NCBI GenBank assembly: GCA_964500675.1
Contig: CAZCNY010000004.1
Coordinates: 186,001 to 250,000 of the forward strand
DNA: 64,000 nt
Reading direction: 5' to 3'
Source: CAMLJR01 sp964500675
Lineage (GTDB): Bacteria; Pseudomonadota; Gammaproteobacteria; Pseudomonadales; CAMLJR01
Every line of letters starts with the position of its first letter. Position 1 is the first letter of the stretch. The notes below the pieces were generated by a model. The model ran no database searches, was not told the DNA's origin, and saw nothing but the letters and a program-made list of their open reading frames with translations. Positions 53,898 through 62,751 of the stretch are shown piece after piece. A program made the position numbers and the translations under genes.

Positions 53898-55742
53898 ATG
53901 AGTAAATGGGCTGACATCGTAGGTAATGTGGGCAACGATCAATACGATAAAAGAATTGCCTTGTTACAGAGCAAAGAGTTATACACCAAGTCTATAGAAG
54001 AAACCGTAAATGCAACGATACACAACCTTAAAGCTGGCGACGGTCGCGCATTTGTAATTTTCGGGGAGCCACAAAGTGGCAAAACGGAAATGATGATTGC
54101 CCTAAATGCAAAGCTTATTGACGAGGGCGCGGAGGTCATTATCAACCTCTTAACAGACAGCATTGATCTTCTGGATCAAAGCCTGTCAAGGTTCAGAGCC
54201 TCTGGATTGAGTCCATCCCCAAAGCAATTTAATGAACTGCCAAATGACCCCAAAGAACTAAGAGGCAAAAAATGGGTGATCTTTTCTAAGAAAAATGCAC
54301 GAGACTTAGAAAAGCTGATTACCCTGCTAAAGCATCAAAATAAAATCATTGTAATTGATGACGAGGCCGACTATGCGTCTCCAAATGCCAAAGTCAACAA
54401 AGATGAAAAGACGAAGATAAATCAATTAATTTACGATCTTCTCGGAAAGAATGGTCAGTACATAGGTGTTACTGCGACGCCGGCGAGATTAAACCTAAAC
54501 AATACATTCGAGAACGATAGCGAATTGTGGGTGGATTTCCCACCACATCCTAATTATGTTGGCCAAGATTTCTTTTTTCCTAGTGATGGAAGGGTAGACT
54601 ACAGGCTGAACACCTTTCATGCCGATGAGGGTAGTGAGAGAGTAGAACTTCAAACGGCGATATTGCATTTCCTGTGCGGCGTTGCGGAGCAGCACGAATT
54701 GGGTCTGCAAGAAAATTTTACTATGCTCGTTCACACCAGCGGAAAAAAAGACGAGCACCAAGAGGATGTGCAGGTTATTCAATCCACCATTAGCGCACTC
54801 TCGAACAAAAGCCACAGCAACTTTAACAGAATTGTTCAGCGGCTTGAGGATGTAGCGAGGCAATATGCTGTCAGCGATCATGATGCCATTGTCAGCTTCG
54901 TCTTAAAAAATATTGATCGTCACTTAATTGTCGAGATTAATTCGCGAGGCGCATCTGGAAGCGTATCTAAAATTGCCAAGCCAACAAGCTTATTTTCCTT
55001 TGGGGCCGGCGGAAATATTATTTCCAGGGGTGTGACGTTCGACAACCTGCTATCAATGTATTTCACCAGAGCCGTAAAAGGAAAATTTGCCCAAGACACC
55101 TATATTCAACGTGCCCGAATGTTTGGAAGCAGAGAAGCGTATAAAAAAGCATTTCAGCTTTGGATTCCAAGAGAACTGCTGGCAAATTGGAGCAAGTGTT
55201 TTTCGTTTCACAAGCTAGCGCTACAGGCTATGCGAAGCAGCACAGGCGCTCCTGTTTGGCTTGCTGATCACAAAACTATTCCCACGTCACCAGCCTCTAT
55301 AGATAAGTCCACTGTAGATTTTGAAGGCGGGGAAATGTCTTTCGGAATATTTGATTATGACGATAAAAAATATTCCCGTCTCTTTGAACGAGACCAACGC
55401 AGCAACAAAGAAATGCTCCACAATTTGAGGGCCGAATTCTCAGATACTGAGTTTCCACCCTACCTTTACCAATACTTAATGAAAGATGTGGTAGAAAGCG
55501 GCCTTTCAGATATATCCTTCCATCGCCCTAGCCAATTCGGTACCAGCGCTAGCGCGTACACGGAAGATGAAAAGAGAACTATCCGAAGGAAAAAGGGGAT
55601 ATTTGCAAACAATGAGTTTGCTCGAAGCGAAAAACCCAATGCGCTTCATCACCTCAAGATATTTTCCAATGAATATGGGCAAGCCCGTCTGTTTTATAAA
55701 ATAAATGGCGGCTCCATCAACTTTATACAGAACAGAAAATGA
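53898..55742 (+). CDS. Z1-domain SF2 helicase-like ATPase
   Basis: The 614-residue protein has SF2 motifs: Walker A GEPQSGKT (56-63), motif II IDDEAD (153-158), motif III VTATPA (191-196), and the Z1 signature GAGGNIISRGVTFDNLLSMYFTR followed by IQRARMFGSR (motif VI-like). Z1 helicases are known from restriction-modification-like operons with methyltransferases and nucleases. Ribosome site GAGAGAGG precedes the ATG. It overlaps the next gene by ATGA, so the module is one operon. Confidence 0.9.
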   Translation: MSKWADIVGNVGNDQYDKRIALLQSKELYTKSIEETVNATIHNLKAGDGRAFVIFGEPQSGKTEMMIALNAKLIDEGAEVIINLLTDSIDLLDQSLSRFRASGLSPSPKQFNELPNDPKELRGKKWVIFSKKNARDLEKLITLLKHQNKIIVIDDEADYASPNAKVNKDEKTKINQLIYDLLGKNGQYIGVTATPARLNLNNTFENDSELWVDFPPHPNYVGQDFFFPSDGRVDYRLNTFHADEGSERVELQTAILHFLCGVAEQHELGLQENFTMLVHTSGKKDEHQEDVQVIQSTISALSNKSHSNFNRIVQRLEDVARQYAVSDHDAIVSFVLKNIDRHLIVEINSRGASGSVSKIAKPTSLFSFGAGGNIISRGVTFDNLLSMYFTRAVKGKFAQDTYIQRARMFGSREAYKKAFQLWIPRELLANWSKCFSFHKLALQAMRSSTGAPVWLADHKTIPTSPASIDKSTVDFEGGEMSFGIFDYDDKKYSRLFERDQRSNKEMLHNLRAEFSDTEFPPYLYQYLMKDVVESGLSDISFHRPSQFGTSASAYTEDEKRTIRRKKGIFANNEFARSEKPNALHHLKIFSNEYGQARLFYKINGGSINFIQNRK

Positions 55743-56203
55743 TTACGGACGCAAACAGATATTACGGGGCTGTTTTCAGCAAAGTAATCGATTTTTCGGA
55801 TGGTGCCATCAGCATACAGAAGGCCTCAATAGATTTTTCTGGATTTTATATTGTCCGAAAAAAAATCCCCATATATATAAAGTATTCCACTAGCCGGCGT
55901 GGCCCATGGACTTTTAACTTTCACAAAAATCATCAAGAGTTTCAAGAAAGGCTATATTCTCGACACGGCGAATGTATAACAATTTTCGTTTGTGGAAGAG
56001 ATGGAATCGCCGCGCTCAGGCATGACGAATTCCGTAAGGTTTTAGATCACACATTTGAGGAACAAGAGGCGGTAACGATTAGGAGAAAACATAACGAGAT
56101 GTATAGCGTACGAGGAAAAAACGGTACCCTAGAAAGAAAGGTATCGAGAAGCAGCCTCGAAGAAGCATTTAAAAATATAGAACAACGAGACGGTACCGCA
56201 TGA
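55739..56203 (+). CDS. Small protein of the Z1 module (possible nuclease or adaptor)
   Basis: The 154-residue product has a strand-rich N-terminal half with IPIYIKYSTSRRGPWTFNF, in which Lys48 could be the Lys of a nuclease (I/E)xK site, and a basic C-terminal half (EAVTIRRKHNEMYSVRG). It overlaps both neighbours by ATGA, so it must be made with the helicase and the methyltransferase. I do not recognise the family. The nuclease idea is a weak inference. Confidence 0.65.
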   Translation: MITDANRYYGAVFSKVIDFSDGAISIQKASIDFSGFYIVRKKIPIYIKYSTSRRGPWTFNFHKNHQEFQERLYSRHGECITIFVCGRDGIAALRHDEFRKVLDHTFEEQEAVTIRRKHNEMYSVRGKNGTLERKVSRSSLEEAFKNIEQRDGTA

Positions 56204-57384
56204 AACATATTCACCCCTTCCCTGCCAGAATGGCTCCTGATATTGCACTATCAAAAATAGGCGATCTATCGAAGGGGCATGTTGTATTAGACCCAATGTC
56301 TGGGTCTGGCATGGTGCTCTCCCAAGCTGCGCGAAACGGCTTTAAATCCATAGGGTATGATTTAGACCCTCTTGCTCGAATGATCTCAAGAGTTGGCGCA
56401 ACGAGCGTTAATGAGGAAAAAGCTGAAAATACGCTTTCAGCCCTCATCGAAATCTGCTCGCGCCAGTCTGAAAAGAGAAAAAAAATTCGGCTTAACTGGA
56501 TTGATAATGACCAAGAAACTTCGGACTTTATTGACTTTTGGTTTCACGAAAAGCAATCTCAACAATTAAGGCTTCTCTCGTATTACCTGCTCGTCGAGCC
56601 GATTACGACAGACAAAAAAATTACTGATATTCTTAAAGTGACCCTATCGCGACTAATTATAACGAAAGAACCGAAAGCATCGCTTGCGCGCGATACGGCG
56701 CACAGCAGGCCGCATAAGACCATCCAGGAAAACGATTTCGATATTTTTTCTGAACTACCTGCGTCGCTAAGGCATGTCCTAAAGGCGCTCGATAGCGAAT
56801 CAATACAATTCGACACAAAAACTTATTTAGGGGATGCGAGAAAAATGACGCGAATCTCCAATAGGTCTGTCGATGCAATTATCACATCGCCCCCATACTT
56901 AAATGCCATTGATTACATGAGGGGGCATCGACTCTCTCTTGTCTGGCTCGGTTATACCTTGGCCAAACTTAGGGGTATTAGGGGCAGCACGATTGGTGCC
57001 GAGAGGTCAATATTTAAAACGACCGACGCACATTTCTCTGAAATCCTAAAAGACCTCGAATTAGAGGATTTGGATGATCGGAATTCAAAAATGTTGCATC
57101 GTTATTATTGCGATTTAACTCTCCAGCTTGCTGAGTCTTATCGCGTATTAAAGCGCCGAGCTTCGGCAACATACGTAATTGGAAACTCGACGATTCGAGG
57201 AAACTATATTCGCAACAGCGAGCTTTTGAAGAAGGCAGCTATTTCAGCCGGATTTGACATCAAAAACGAATCAGTACGTGAGATACCAAACAACAAACGC
57301 TATATGCCTTTAGATGACAAATCCGGTAGTACGCTAGCTTCTCGCATGAGAGAGGAGCACATTATACAGTTTATAAAACAATAA
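56200..57384 (+). CDS. DNA methyltransferase (amino-MTase, SPPY type)
   Basis: The 394-residue protein starts KHIHPFPARMAPDIALSKI, has SAM motif I VVLDPMSGSG (31-37) and catalytic motif IV TSPPY (229-233), then the YVIGNSTIRG strand. The SPPY motif and the small target domain point to N4-cytosine or N6-adenine methylation. It should protect host DNA from the nuclease partner(s). It overlaps the upstream gene by ATGA; the next gene follows after 54 bases. Confidence 0.88.
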   Translation: MKHIHPFPARMAPDIALSKIGDLSKGHVVLDPMSGSGMVLSQAARNGFKSIGYDLDPLARMISRVGATSVNEEKAENTLSALIEICSRQSEKRKKIRLNWIDNDQETSDFIDFWFHEKQSQQLRLLSYYLLVEPITTDKKITDILKVTLSRLIITKEPKASLARDTAHSRPHKTIQENDFDIFSELPASLRHVLKALDSESIQFDTKTYLGDARKMTRISNRSVDAIITSPPYLNAIDYMRGHRLSLVWLGYTLAKLRGIRGSTIGAERSIFKTTDAHFSEILKDLELEDLDDRNSKMLHRYYCDLTLQLAESYRVLKRRASATYVIGNSTIRGNYIRNSELLKKAAISAGFDIKNESVREIPNNKRYMPLDDKSGSTLASRMREEHIIQFIKQ

Positions 57385-57438
57385 TAAATTTGACATATAT
57401 AACACCCCAGCTTGTGAGAGGGACACCAGAGGTTAATA

Positions 57439-58233
57439 GTGAGCATTAATGAAACAGTGCTGGAGATGCACTTCCACAATCCTTTGATGAAACTTTTCCA
57501 GGACACAGTTGGCTTGGGAAAAGGCAGCTTCAACTTTTACAAATACTCTCCACAAAAAGAGTGTTTCATTGGGTTCGATCAGGCCTACATAAAGAGCGAT
57601 ATGACTGACAAAGAATTGTTCAGGGTTCTAAGAAATAGCGCCATGAATAGTGGATATAATCTTTCTAATTTTTTTGTTGGGTATTTCTTGCAGTTCAAGG
57701 TCGTTAAGGAAATGCAGAAACGTGTCAGACATACCCCTTCGCAAATAATTTCTCGACCACATTACAGAGTTTCGCTAGACACCCAGAAGAATATTAATAC
57801 CGGATTTTCACAGCATGAATTACTTTATGCATTAAATAAAAATAATAACGCTATGGTTTATTATGCATGCCCAATGGTTTTTGAAAAATCAGAACTTTAC
57901 AAAAGTCCTCCTGATATGAGTTTGTTGCGGTTCGCCGACCTTACTGATTGCCCTCACATATACGACGACAATGAGTCGCACTACATTTATTTTGACGACA
58001 AGCAATCCAACCCAATATGGTGCAGCGATCCAGTAGAAGGGGCCGCATACACGCCGCAATTCTTCGTGAATGACATCAAAAATCGTGTCGACTCAGAGGA
58101 GTTTAGGGCCGATCAACTGAAGCTTCTCGATGCGCTTGAAGGAACCGAAGAAAATGTTTTTTCGAAAAAGAAAGAGAAGGTGTTGAATATGGTTTCAGAA
58201 TCTTTGACCATTATTCGATATGCTAAATCCTAG
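57439..58233 (+). CDS. QxK nuclease-like protein of the Z1 module
   Basis: The 264-residue product begins with GTG (57439, ribosome site AGAGG). The core CFIGFDQAYIKSD (with Asp47) and YFLQFKVVKEM (Q85-F-K87) look like the D...QxK site of PD-(D/E)xK restriction-like nucleases; an HYRVSLDTQKN...ELLYAL and VYYACPMVFEKSELY region follows, a pattern I associate with nucleases of this fold. It would be the cutting subunit, with the Z1 protein as motor. Fold assignment is by eye. Confidence 0.65.
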   Translation: MSINETVLEMHFHNPLMKLFQDTVGLGKGSFNFYKYSPQKECFIGFDQAYIKSDMTDKELFRVLRNSAMNSGYNLSNFFVGYFLQFKVVKEMQKRVRHTPSQIISRPHYRVSLDTQKNINTGFSQHELLYALNKNNNAMVYYACPMVFEKSELYKSPPDMSLLRFADLTDCPHIYDDNESHYIYFDDKQSNPIWCSDPVEGAAYTPQFFVNDIKNRVDSEEFRADQLKLLDALEGTEENVFSKKKEKVLNMVSESLTIIRYAKS

Positions 58234-58421
58234 GATGCTGGGCGTTCAAAGCGTAGGCGATTTTTAAATTCCCTGCTGATATTCTCCATCGAGGCAAGAC
58301 AGATACGACGGTCATCCGAGTGCGGATCGCTTTTGACCAGCGCGTTGAATATCTCTCTATAGAGAAAATGTAATTCGCTTGTGGTTTTTGTCGCCAGTTC
58401 AAATTGTGTAACGAGTTTCAT
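58230..58421 (-). CDS. Small helical protein of the element
   Basis: The 63-residue product (LVTQFELATKTTSELHFLYREIFNALV, then SMENISREFKNRL) is helical and lies opposite the Z1 module, with its stop overlapping by four bases. Similar short proteins are common on mobilizable elements near mob genes; the function is unknown. A GGAGGACAAC ribosome site precedes the ATG. Confidence 0.6.
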   Translation of the reverse strand: MKLVTQFELATKTTSELHFLYREIFNALVKSDPHSDDRRICLASMENISREFKNRLRFERPAS

Positions 58422-58548
58422 GTTGTCCTCCTTTGGTCGGAGGCCGCGCCATTGCGGCCTTTCATGCGGAGGGAGGAAACACGCGGCTTTTAGCCAGCAC
58501 CGGTAGGCTGCAAGCGTTCGCTGGAAGAGTGCTCGCCACTTGCGGGAA

Positions 58549-58570
58549 TAAAAAAGCCCGTGTTACGGGC
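58549..58570 (-). terminator. Terminator downstream of relaxase gene
   Basis: On the minus strand GCCCGT and ACGGGC close a 3-base loop, followed by a T-run (from the A-tract 58550-58555). It is about 130 bases after the relaxase stop. Between 58571 and 58695 I see no gene. Confidence 0.65.
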
Positions 58571-58695
58571 AGACGAAGAAAGGACAGCGATGTGCGGCCT
58601 TTGGCTAAAGATCAGGACAACAGAAACTAGGAATATGATTTGAGAGGCAAAAGCATCCGCGAATGATTGCCCTAGAGAGATGCAACGCCACGGGG

Positions 58696-60009
58696 TCAGT
58701 CCAAGCGCGGGCCACGATCACGTTGCCGGTCTTTAGGCGATTTGCCTTTCTGGTTTGAAGCGTCGTGGAATTGTTGCCGCAGTTCCAGCCGTTCGCTCTT
58801 GCCCAAGTGCATGTATTCAGCAATATCCCGGTTGAGTTGCTCCATGTCACGCGCATGAGCGGCGCGCGTTGAGCGGGCCAGAATGTGAAAGCTCTGCCGT
58901 TCGTCGAGGTGGTGCTGGACCATCACGTTTTTCTCGCGACAATCCCGCTCTATAGAAAGCTGGTGCTCGCGCTCGTTTTCGCGGGCCTGTTTGCCGTAGC
59001 GACCGGTCAGGCGGTCCCATAGGCCACGAAACCCTTTATTTAACCGGCTGGCGCGTTCAGTATTTTCGAGAGCTGCGCGCTTGGCATGGGCGGTTTCGAG
59101 GTCGGCGCGCTCCTTGCGCTGTTTCTCGACAATCTGTTCCCGTTGCAGGGCCAGCATGGCCATGCGTTTTTGCTGTGCGGCTTCCGCTTGAGCGATATGT
59201 CCGCGCAGCATGTCGGACATGTGGGCGGCAATATCGGCTTTTGCCTTTTCCACGGTGGGGAGGTCTTCAGCATTGCCCAATCTGGCGCGGACATCCTTGG
59301 TCTTGATCCCCACCCATTTGGCGATAGCATAAACCTCGCCCCGGAAATCGACGGCGACGTGGCCGCGGCTATCGCCGCGCGCCAGTGTGTAGCCCCGATC
59401 CCGGAGCGCCTGGGAGAAGGCTTTCGGGGAATCCGAAACTGCCCAGCATTCCTGAAGCAGACCTTTGAGCATCTTCGGGTCTTGTTTGGCCCGCTTGGCT
59501 TGTTCCCATTCCGCGCGGGTGTAGTTGCGTGGGTCGCGTTCCTTGCTGTTCACGAGGCCGCGCGGCATCTGCCAGCCGTGTTCGAGATAGAGCTGGCGGG
59601 AAACATCCCGCAGTTTCAGCTTGAAGTGCGGGAGATTGATTGCTTTCATCTTGTCGGTGTCGATCCTTGACCAGACGACATGCGCGTGGCGGCGACCGTC
59701 CTTCTCGTGGAAGACGACGGCACGGGGCTGGCCTTGTAGGCCGATTTTCTTTTCGACGGCCTCGATGGCTGCCTCGAAGTCTTCGACCGGGACGCGCTCT
59801 TGCGGCGGCGGGCTCAGGCTCAACGAGAAAAGGAACTGCTTGGCGCGGGTGCCCCGGCTGACGGCGTAGATTTCATGGAGGGCGGCATGAAGATCGTCCG
59901 ATGAGAAGCCCCGAAGCTCATGGACCTCGACATGCTCGTTCTCTTTGGTTTTCAGTAAATGGGCGGCAAGCTGGGTGCTGCCGCCGCGTTGGCCGCCTTT
60001 GAGGATCAT
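58696..60009 (-). CDS. Relaxase (mobilization nuclease)
   Basis: The 437-residue protein (ATG at 60009, overlapping the mobC stop as ATGA) has the relaxase domain with MILKGGQRGGSTQLAAHLL at the start and the metal-binding HxH in RRHAHVVWSRID. The C-terminal half is a long charged coiled coil (about 270-430). It nicks oriT and leads the strand during mobilization. The exact nicking Tyr cannot be fixed. It is downstream of mobC; in the circle both follow the recombinase. Confidence 0.9.
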   Translation of the reverse strand: MILKGGQRGGSTQLAAHLLKTKENEHVEVHELRGFSSDDLHAALHEIYAVSRGTRAKQFLFSLSLSPPPQERVPVEDFEAAIEAVEKKIGLQGQPRAVVFHEKDGRRHAHVVWSRIDTDKMKAINLPHFKLKLRDVSRQLYLEHGWQMPRGLVNSKERDPRNYTRAEWEQAKRAKQDPKMLKGLLQECWAVSDSPKAFSQALRDRGYTLARGDSRGHVAVDFRGEVYAIAKWVGIKTKDVRARLGNAEDLPTVEKAKADIAAHMSDMLRGHIAQAEAAQQKRMAMLALQREQIVEKQRKERADLETAHAKRAALENTERASRLNKGFRGLWDRLTGRYGKQARENEREHQLSIERDCREKNVMVQHHLDERQSFHILARSTRAAHARDMEQLNRDIAEYMHLGKSERLELRQQFHDASNQKGKSPKDRQRDRGPRLD

Positions 60010-60449
60010 GTCGGCCCCCTTCCGGGGTCCAGGCCGAGGGCGGCGACCAGCCGGTCCCGCATCCACTGGACTTCCCGGCAGGCGTCCAGGATGGCTTTTT
60101 CCGTATCTGGGGTTACGGGAAGCGAGCCGGAGTTGGCGGCCTTGGCGAGCTGGTTGAGATTGTTCGCCAGTTTGGCCTTGCCCAATTCCCCGAGAAGTTG
60201 GGCAAGAACCTTGTCGTCCTTGGCTGGCGAGCGGTAACTCCGGCGGCGGCTGGCGGCGCTTCCGAGCAGCTTCGAGCGTATATAGGCCCCCAGCGGCATC
60301 GTTCCCGCTTCGCGCCGCAGCAGAGCTTTTTCTTCGTTGCTGAGGCGCAGTGAGAACGGCGGCGGCGAGCCTATGCGCTTAATGTGGCTACCGTTGTGTT
60401 CGGCGGCGTCCTGAAATTCTCCGGCAATCGGCGGGTGGTCTAGGCTCAT
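60006..60449 (-). CDS. MobC-like mobilization protein
   Basis: The 147-residue protein has the ribbon-helix-helix-like segment PPFSLRLSNEEKALLRREA and the MobC signature region KLANNLNQLAKAANSGSL. MobC proteins open DNA at oriT and help the relaxase. It starts at 60449, where CATGAG overlaps the TGA stop of the recombinase frame in the circular form. It ends in an ATGA overlap with the relaxase. Confidence 0.88.
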   Translation of the reverse strand: MSLDHPPIAGEFQDAAEHNGSHIKRIGSPPPFSLRLSNEEKALLRREAGTMPLGAYIRSKLLGSAASRRRSYRSPAKDDKVLAQLLGELGKAKLANNLNQLAKAANSGSLPVTPDTEKAILDACREVQWMRDRLVAALGLDPGRGPT

Positions 60450-60554
60450 GGCTGAACCTCCCCGGCTGGACGGAGTGAAGGCGAGTCTAAATGCTTGAGT
60501 TCAGTGTTCCATTCCTCCAATATTTCCAGCAGAGCGTTCGAACTTTCTTCGTCC

Positions 60555-60564
60555 GGGCGCGCCA
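60555..60564. repeat. Element attachment core, right copy
   Basis: GGGCGCGCCA repeats the end of tRNA-Arg (38931-38940). Upstream of it the sequence is element; downstream is chromosome. Confidence 0.75.
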
Positions 60565-60571
60565 CAAACAA

Positions 60572-60599
60572 AAAAAGGCCACTTGGAAGTGGCCTTTTT
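60572..60599 (+). terminator. Strong terminator, probably of the displaced tRNA-Arg flank
   Basis: AAAAAGGCCACTT (60572-60584) pairs with AAGTGGCCTTTTT (60587-60599), a perfect 13-bp stem with a 2-base loop (4-base when relaxed). It lies 8 bases after the right core, in the place a tRNA terminator would have occupied before insertion. Confidence 0.88.
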
Positions 60600-60710
60600 C
60601 GTTTGTCGTCGCATTGAGCGGTTTGTTCTGACCGGTTCGATAAAATTGCGTGGCAATTTTAGCCGTCGGGAGCGTAGCGCCAGCGGCGCGAGTCAATCTT
60701 CCAGGGTTAG

Positions 60711-61388
60711 TTATGCGACGCTTTTTAATTTTCGCCGAACTCTCGCAATAGCGCCGAGGCCGGATAGCATCAGCCAACTTGCGGACGGTAGCGGTACCGA
60801 CGACACCGATGGTGGCGTATAACTGCCCGCCGCGCCAGGTGTGCCGATATCGCCAGCGCCAAACGTAAACGTATGCGGTGTCAACGCAAAGCCGTTAGCC
60901 GTTAATTCCACGCTGTTGCCAGCAACGCCAAACAATGCCGCATCGCTGTAAATCAGGCTGGCGATTTCCACTCCTCCGGATTCCAGAATAATTGCATCGC
61001 TGCTATTGCCCAGCACAAAACTGTCGTAGACATAATCGGCGGTATAGCCACCGTTGTTGAGCGAATCGCCATTGCGTCCAAAAACAAAGTAACTCCCCGG
61101 CGCAACCGTAATCGGCGAGTTGCCGCTAACGGTGTGCGAGTTGCTGCTCTGATCGCGGATAACCAATCCCGTTAGATCGATACCGCCAGCGCTGGCGTTA
61201 TAGACTTCAAACCATTCGCCGGCAGTGTCGCTGACGGCATCGGGGTTGGCCAGCACTTCGGTAATGACTAAGTCGCCCGGACTAAGCGCAGCTTTTGCGG
61301 AGCCTGCGTTGAGGCCGATGAGAAGCGCGAAGCCTGTGATGATGCAGGAGTGAGTGATGGATTGTTTGAAACGGCAAGAATATTTCAT
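60711..61388 (-). CDS. PEP-CTERM-like exported protein with lamin-tail-like domain
   Basis: The 225-residue exported protein has a signal peptide (about 1-33), a lamin-tail-like beta domain (LVITEVLANPDAVSDTAGEWFEVYNAS.. with SSNSHTV) and a C-terminal sorting-like tail: VPLPSASWLMLSGLGAIA followed by RVRRKL. The PLP-helix-Arg order recalls PEP-CTERM signals processed by exosortase. Ribosome site AAGGAAGG precedes the ATG. It lies just outside the element. Confidence 0.8.
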   Translation of the reverse strand: MKYSCRFKQSITHSCIITGFALLIGLNAGSAKAALSPGDLVITEVLANPDAVSDTAGEWFEVYNASAGGIDLTGLVIRDQSSNSHTVSGNSPITVAPGSYFVFGRNGDSLNNGGYTADYVYDSFVLGNSSDAIILESGGVEIASLIYSDAALFGVAGNSVELTANGFALTPHTFTFGAGDIGTPGAAGSYTPPSVSSVPLPSASWLMLSGLGAIARVRRKLKSVA

Positions 61389-61595
61389 GATTACCTTCCT
61401 TGTTGTCCCTGGTATTTGAGCTTTTAGTGGCGTCGAGTGTCACGACACCACATCCCTGAAATGCCGCCTTCGTGGCGACCGCATAACTGTAACAAAGTTT
61501 TTGCGGTGAAGAAAAGTCCTCACCGTGGCCCGTGTGTGATTTTGCGCAGAAGCGATTAGACTCACGCATCTTCCTAAACTTGCATTGAGATTGCG

Positions 61596-62744
61596 ATGAT
61601 TGCGCGCCCGTTTCGTATTGACATCCCGCAGAATAAACTCGATTGGATCGCACAGCGTCTGCGCGCCGCGCCGTGGCCGGATGTTCCCGAGGGCGCGCCG
61701 TGGCAATTTGGCACCGATGCAAAAACGCTGCGCGAACTCGTCGATTACTGGCTCGAAGATTTCGATTGGCGCAAACGCGAAACAGCATTTAATGCGTTGC
61801 CGCAATTCACCGCACGCATCGACGATTACGATATTCACTTCATCCACGTGCGCGGTGCGGGTAAAAATCCGAAGCCGCTGCTGCTCAGTCACGGCTGGCC
61901 CGGTTCGTTCGCCGAATTCATGAAAGTGATCGAGCCGCTCACCCATCCGGAAAAATTCGGCGGCTCGATCGACGATGCATTTTCGGTAGTGGTTCCGTCG
62001 CTACCCGGTTACGGGTTTTCATCGAAACCGAAAACCGCGATCGGCCCGCGCACGATTGCAAAATTATTCGATCGCCTGATGACCGACGTGCTCGGTTACG
62101 ACGATTACATCGCGCAAGGCGGCGATTGGGGTTCGGCGATTTCGAGCTGGCTCGGCTATGAAGGTAAAGGCTGCGGCGCGGTGCATTTGAATTTCGTGAT
62201 GATCTGGCGCGCGGGCTCGGCGCGGCCAGAAACATCCGAAGAAAAAGCCGCGATGCAGCATGCGAAAAAATTCTGGAAAAATGAAAACGGTTACATGGTG
62301 CTGCAATCGACTAAACCGCTGACGCTGTCGTATGCGATGCACGATAGCCCGCTCGGTGTTGCGGCGTGGATTCTCGAAAAATTTCATCGCTGGAGCGATA
62401 AATCCAATAGCGATTGGAAACTCAATGGCGATTTGTGGGGCGCATTGACCAAAGACGAAATTATCACCGACATCATGATCTACCTCGTCACCGACACCTT
62501 CGGCACCTCGACTTGGCTCTACAACGGCTTATACAAAGAAACCGTGCCGAACGATGCCTACGTTAAACGCCCGACCGGCGTTGCATTATTTCCGCAAGAA
62601 ATCGCCGCCCTTCCGCGCAGCCTCGTGGCGAAGAGTTACAACATCGTGCAATGGAATGAAATGCCGCGCGGCGGACATTTTGCGGCAATGGAGCAGCCGG
62701 AGTTGTTTGTTGGGGAGTTGCGGAATTTTTTGCGATTGATTTAA
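61596..62744 (+). CDS. Epoxide hydrolase (alpha/beta fold, EHN domain)
   Basis: The 382-residue protein has the N-terminal epoxide hydrolase cap domain (FRIDIPQNKLDWIAQRLR.. PWPD) and the alpha/beta core with HGWPGSFAEF (oxyanion site) and the nucleophile Asp in QGGDWGSAISSWLG. The C-terminal His is in RGGHFAAMEQPE. It hydrolyses epoxides to diols; the natural substrate is unknown. Close in plan to juvenile-hormone-type hydrolases. Confidence 0.92.
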   Translation: MIARPFRIDIPQNKLDWIAQRLRAAPWPDVPEGAPWQFGTDAKTLRELVDYWLEDFDWRKRETAFNALPQFTARIDDYDIHFIHVRGAGKNPKPLLLSHGWPGSFAEFMKVIEPLTHPEKFGGSIDDAFSVVVPSLPGYGFSSKPKTAIGPRTIAKLFDRLMTDVLGYDDYIAQGGDWGSAISSWLGYEGKGCGAVHLNFVMIWRAGSARPETSEEKAAMQHAKKFWKNENGYMVLQSTKPLTLSYAMHDSPLGVAAWILEKFHRWSDKSNSDWKLNGDLWGALTKDEIITDIMIYLVTDTFGTSTWLYNGLYKETVPNDAYVKRPTGVALFPQEIAALPRSLVAKSYNIVQWNEMPRGGHFAAMEQPELFVGELRNFLRLI

Positions 62745-62751
62745 TGGCCGT

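Noticed and set aside
58433..58630. 65-residue plus-strand frame in the gap after the small helical gene
   Set aside because: It overlaps the terminator hairpin of the relaxase gene and a GGCCGC/GCGGCC repeat, and its composition looks non-coding.
60487..60777. 96-residue leftward frame across the right junction
   Set aside because: It runs through the attachment core and the terminator hairpin; composition and position fit chance.
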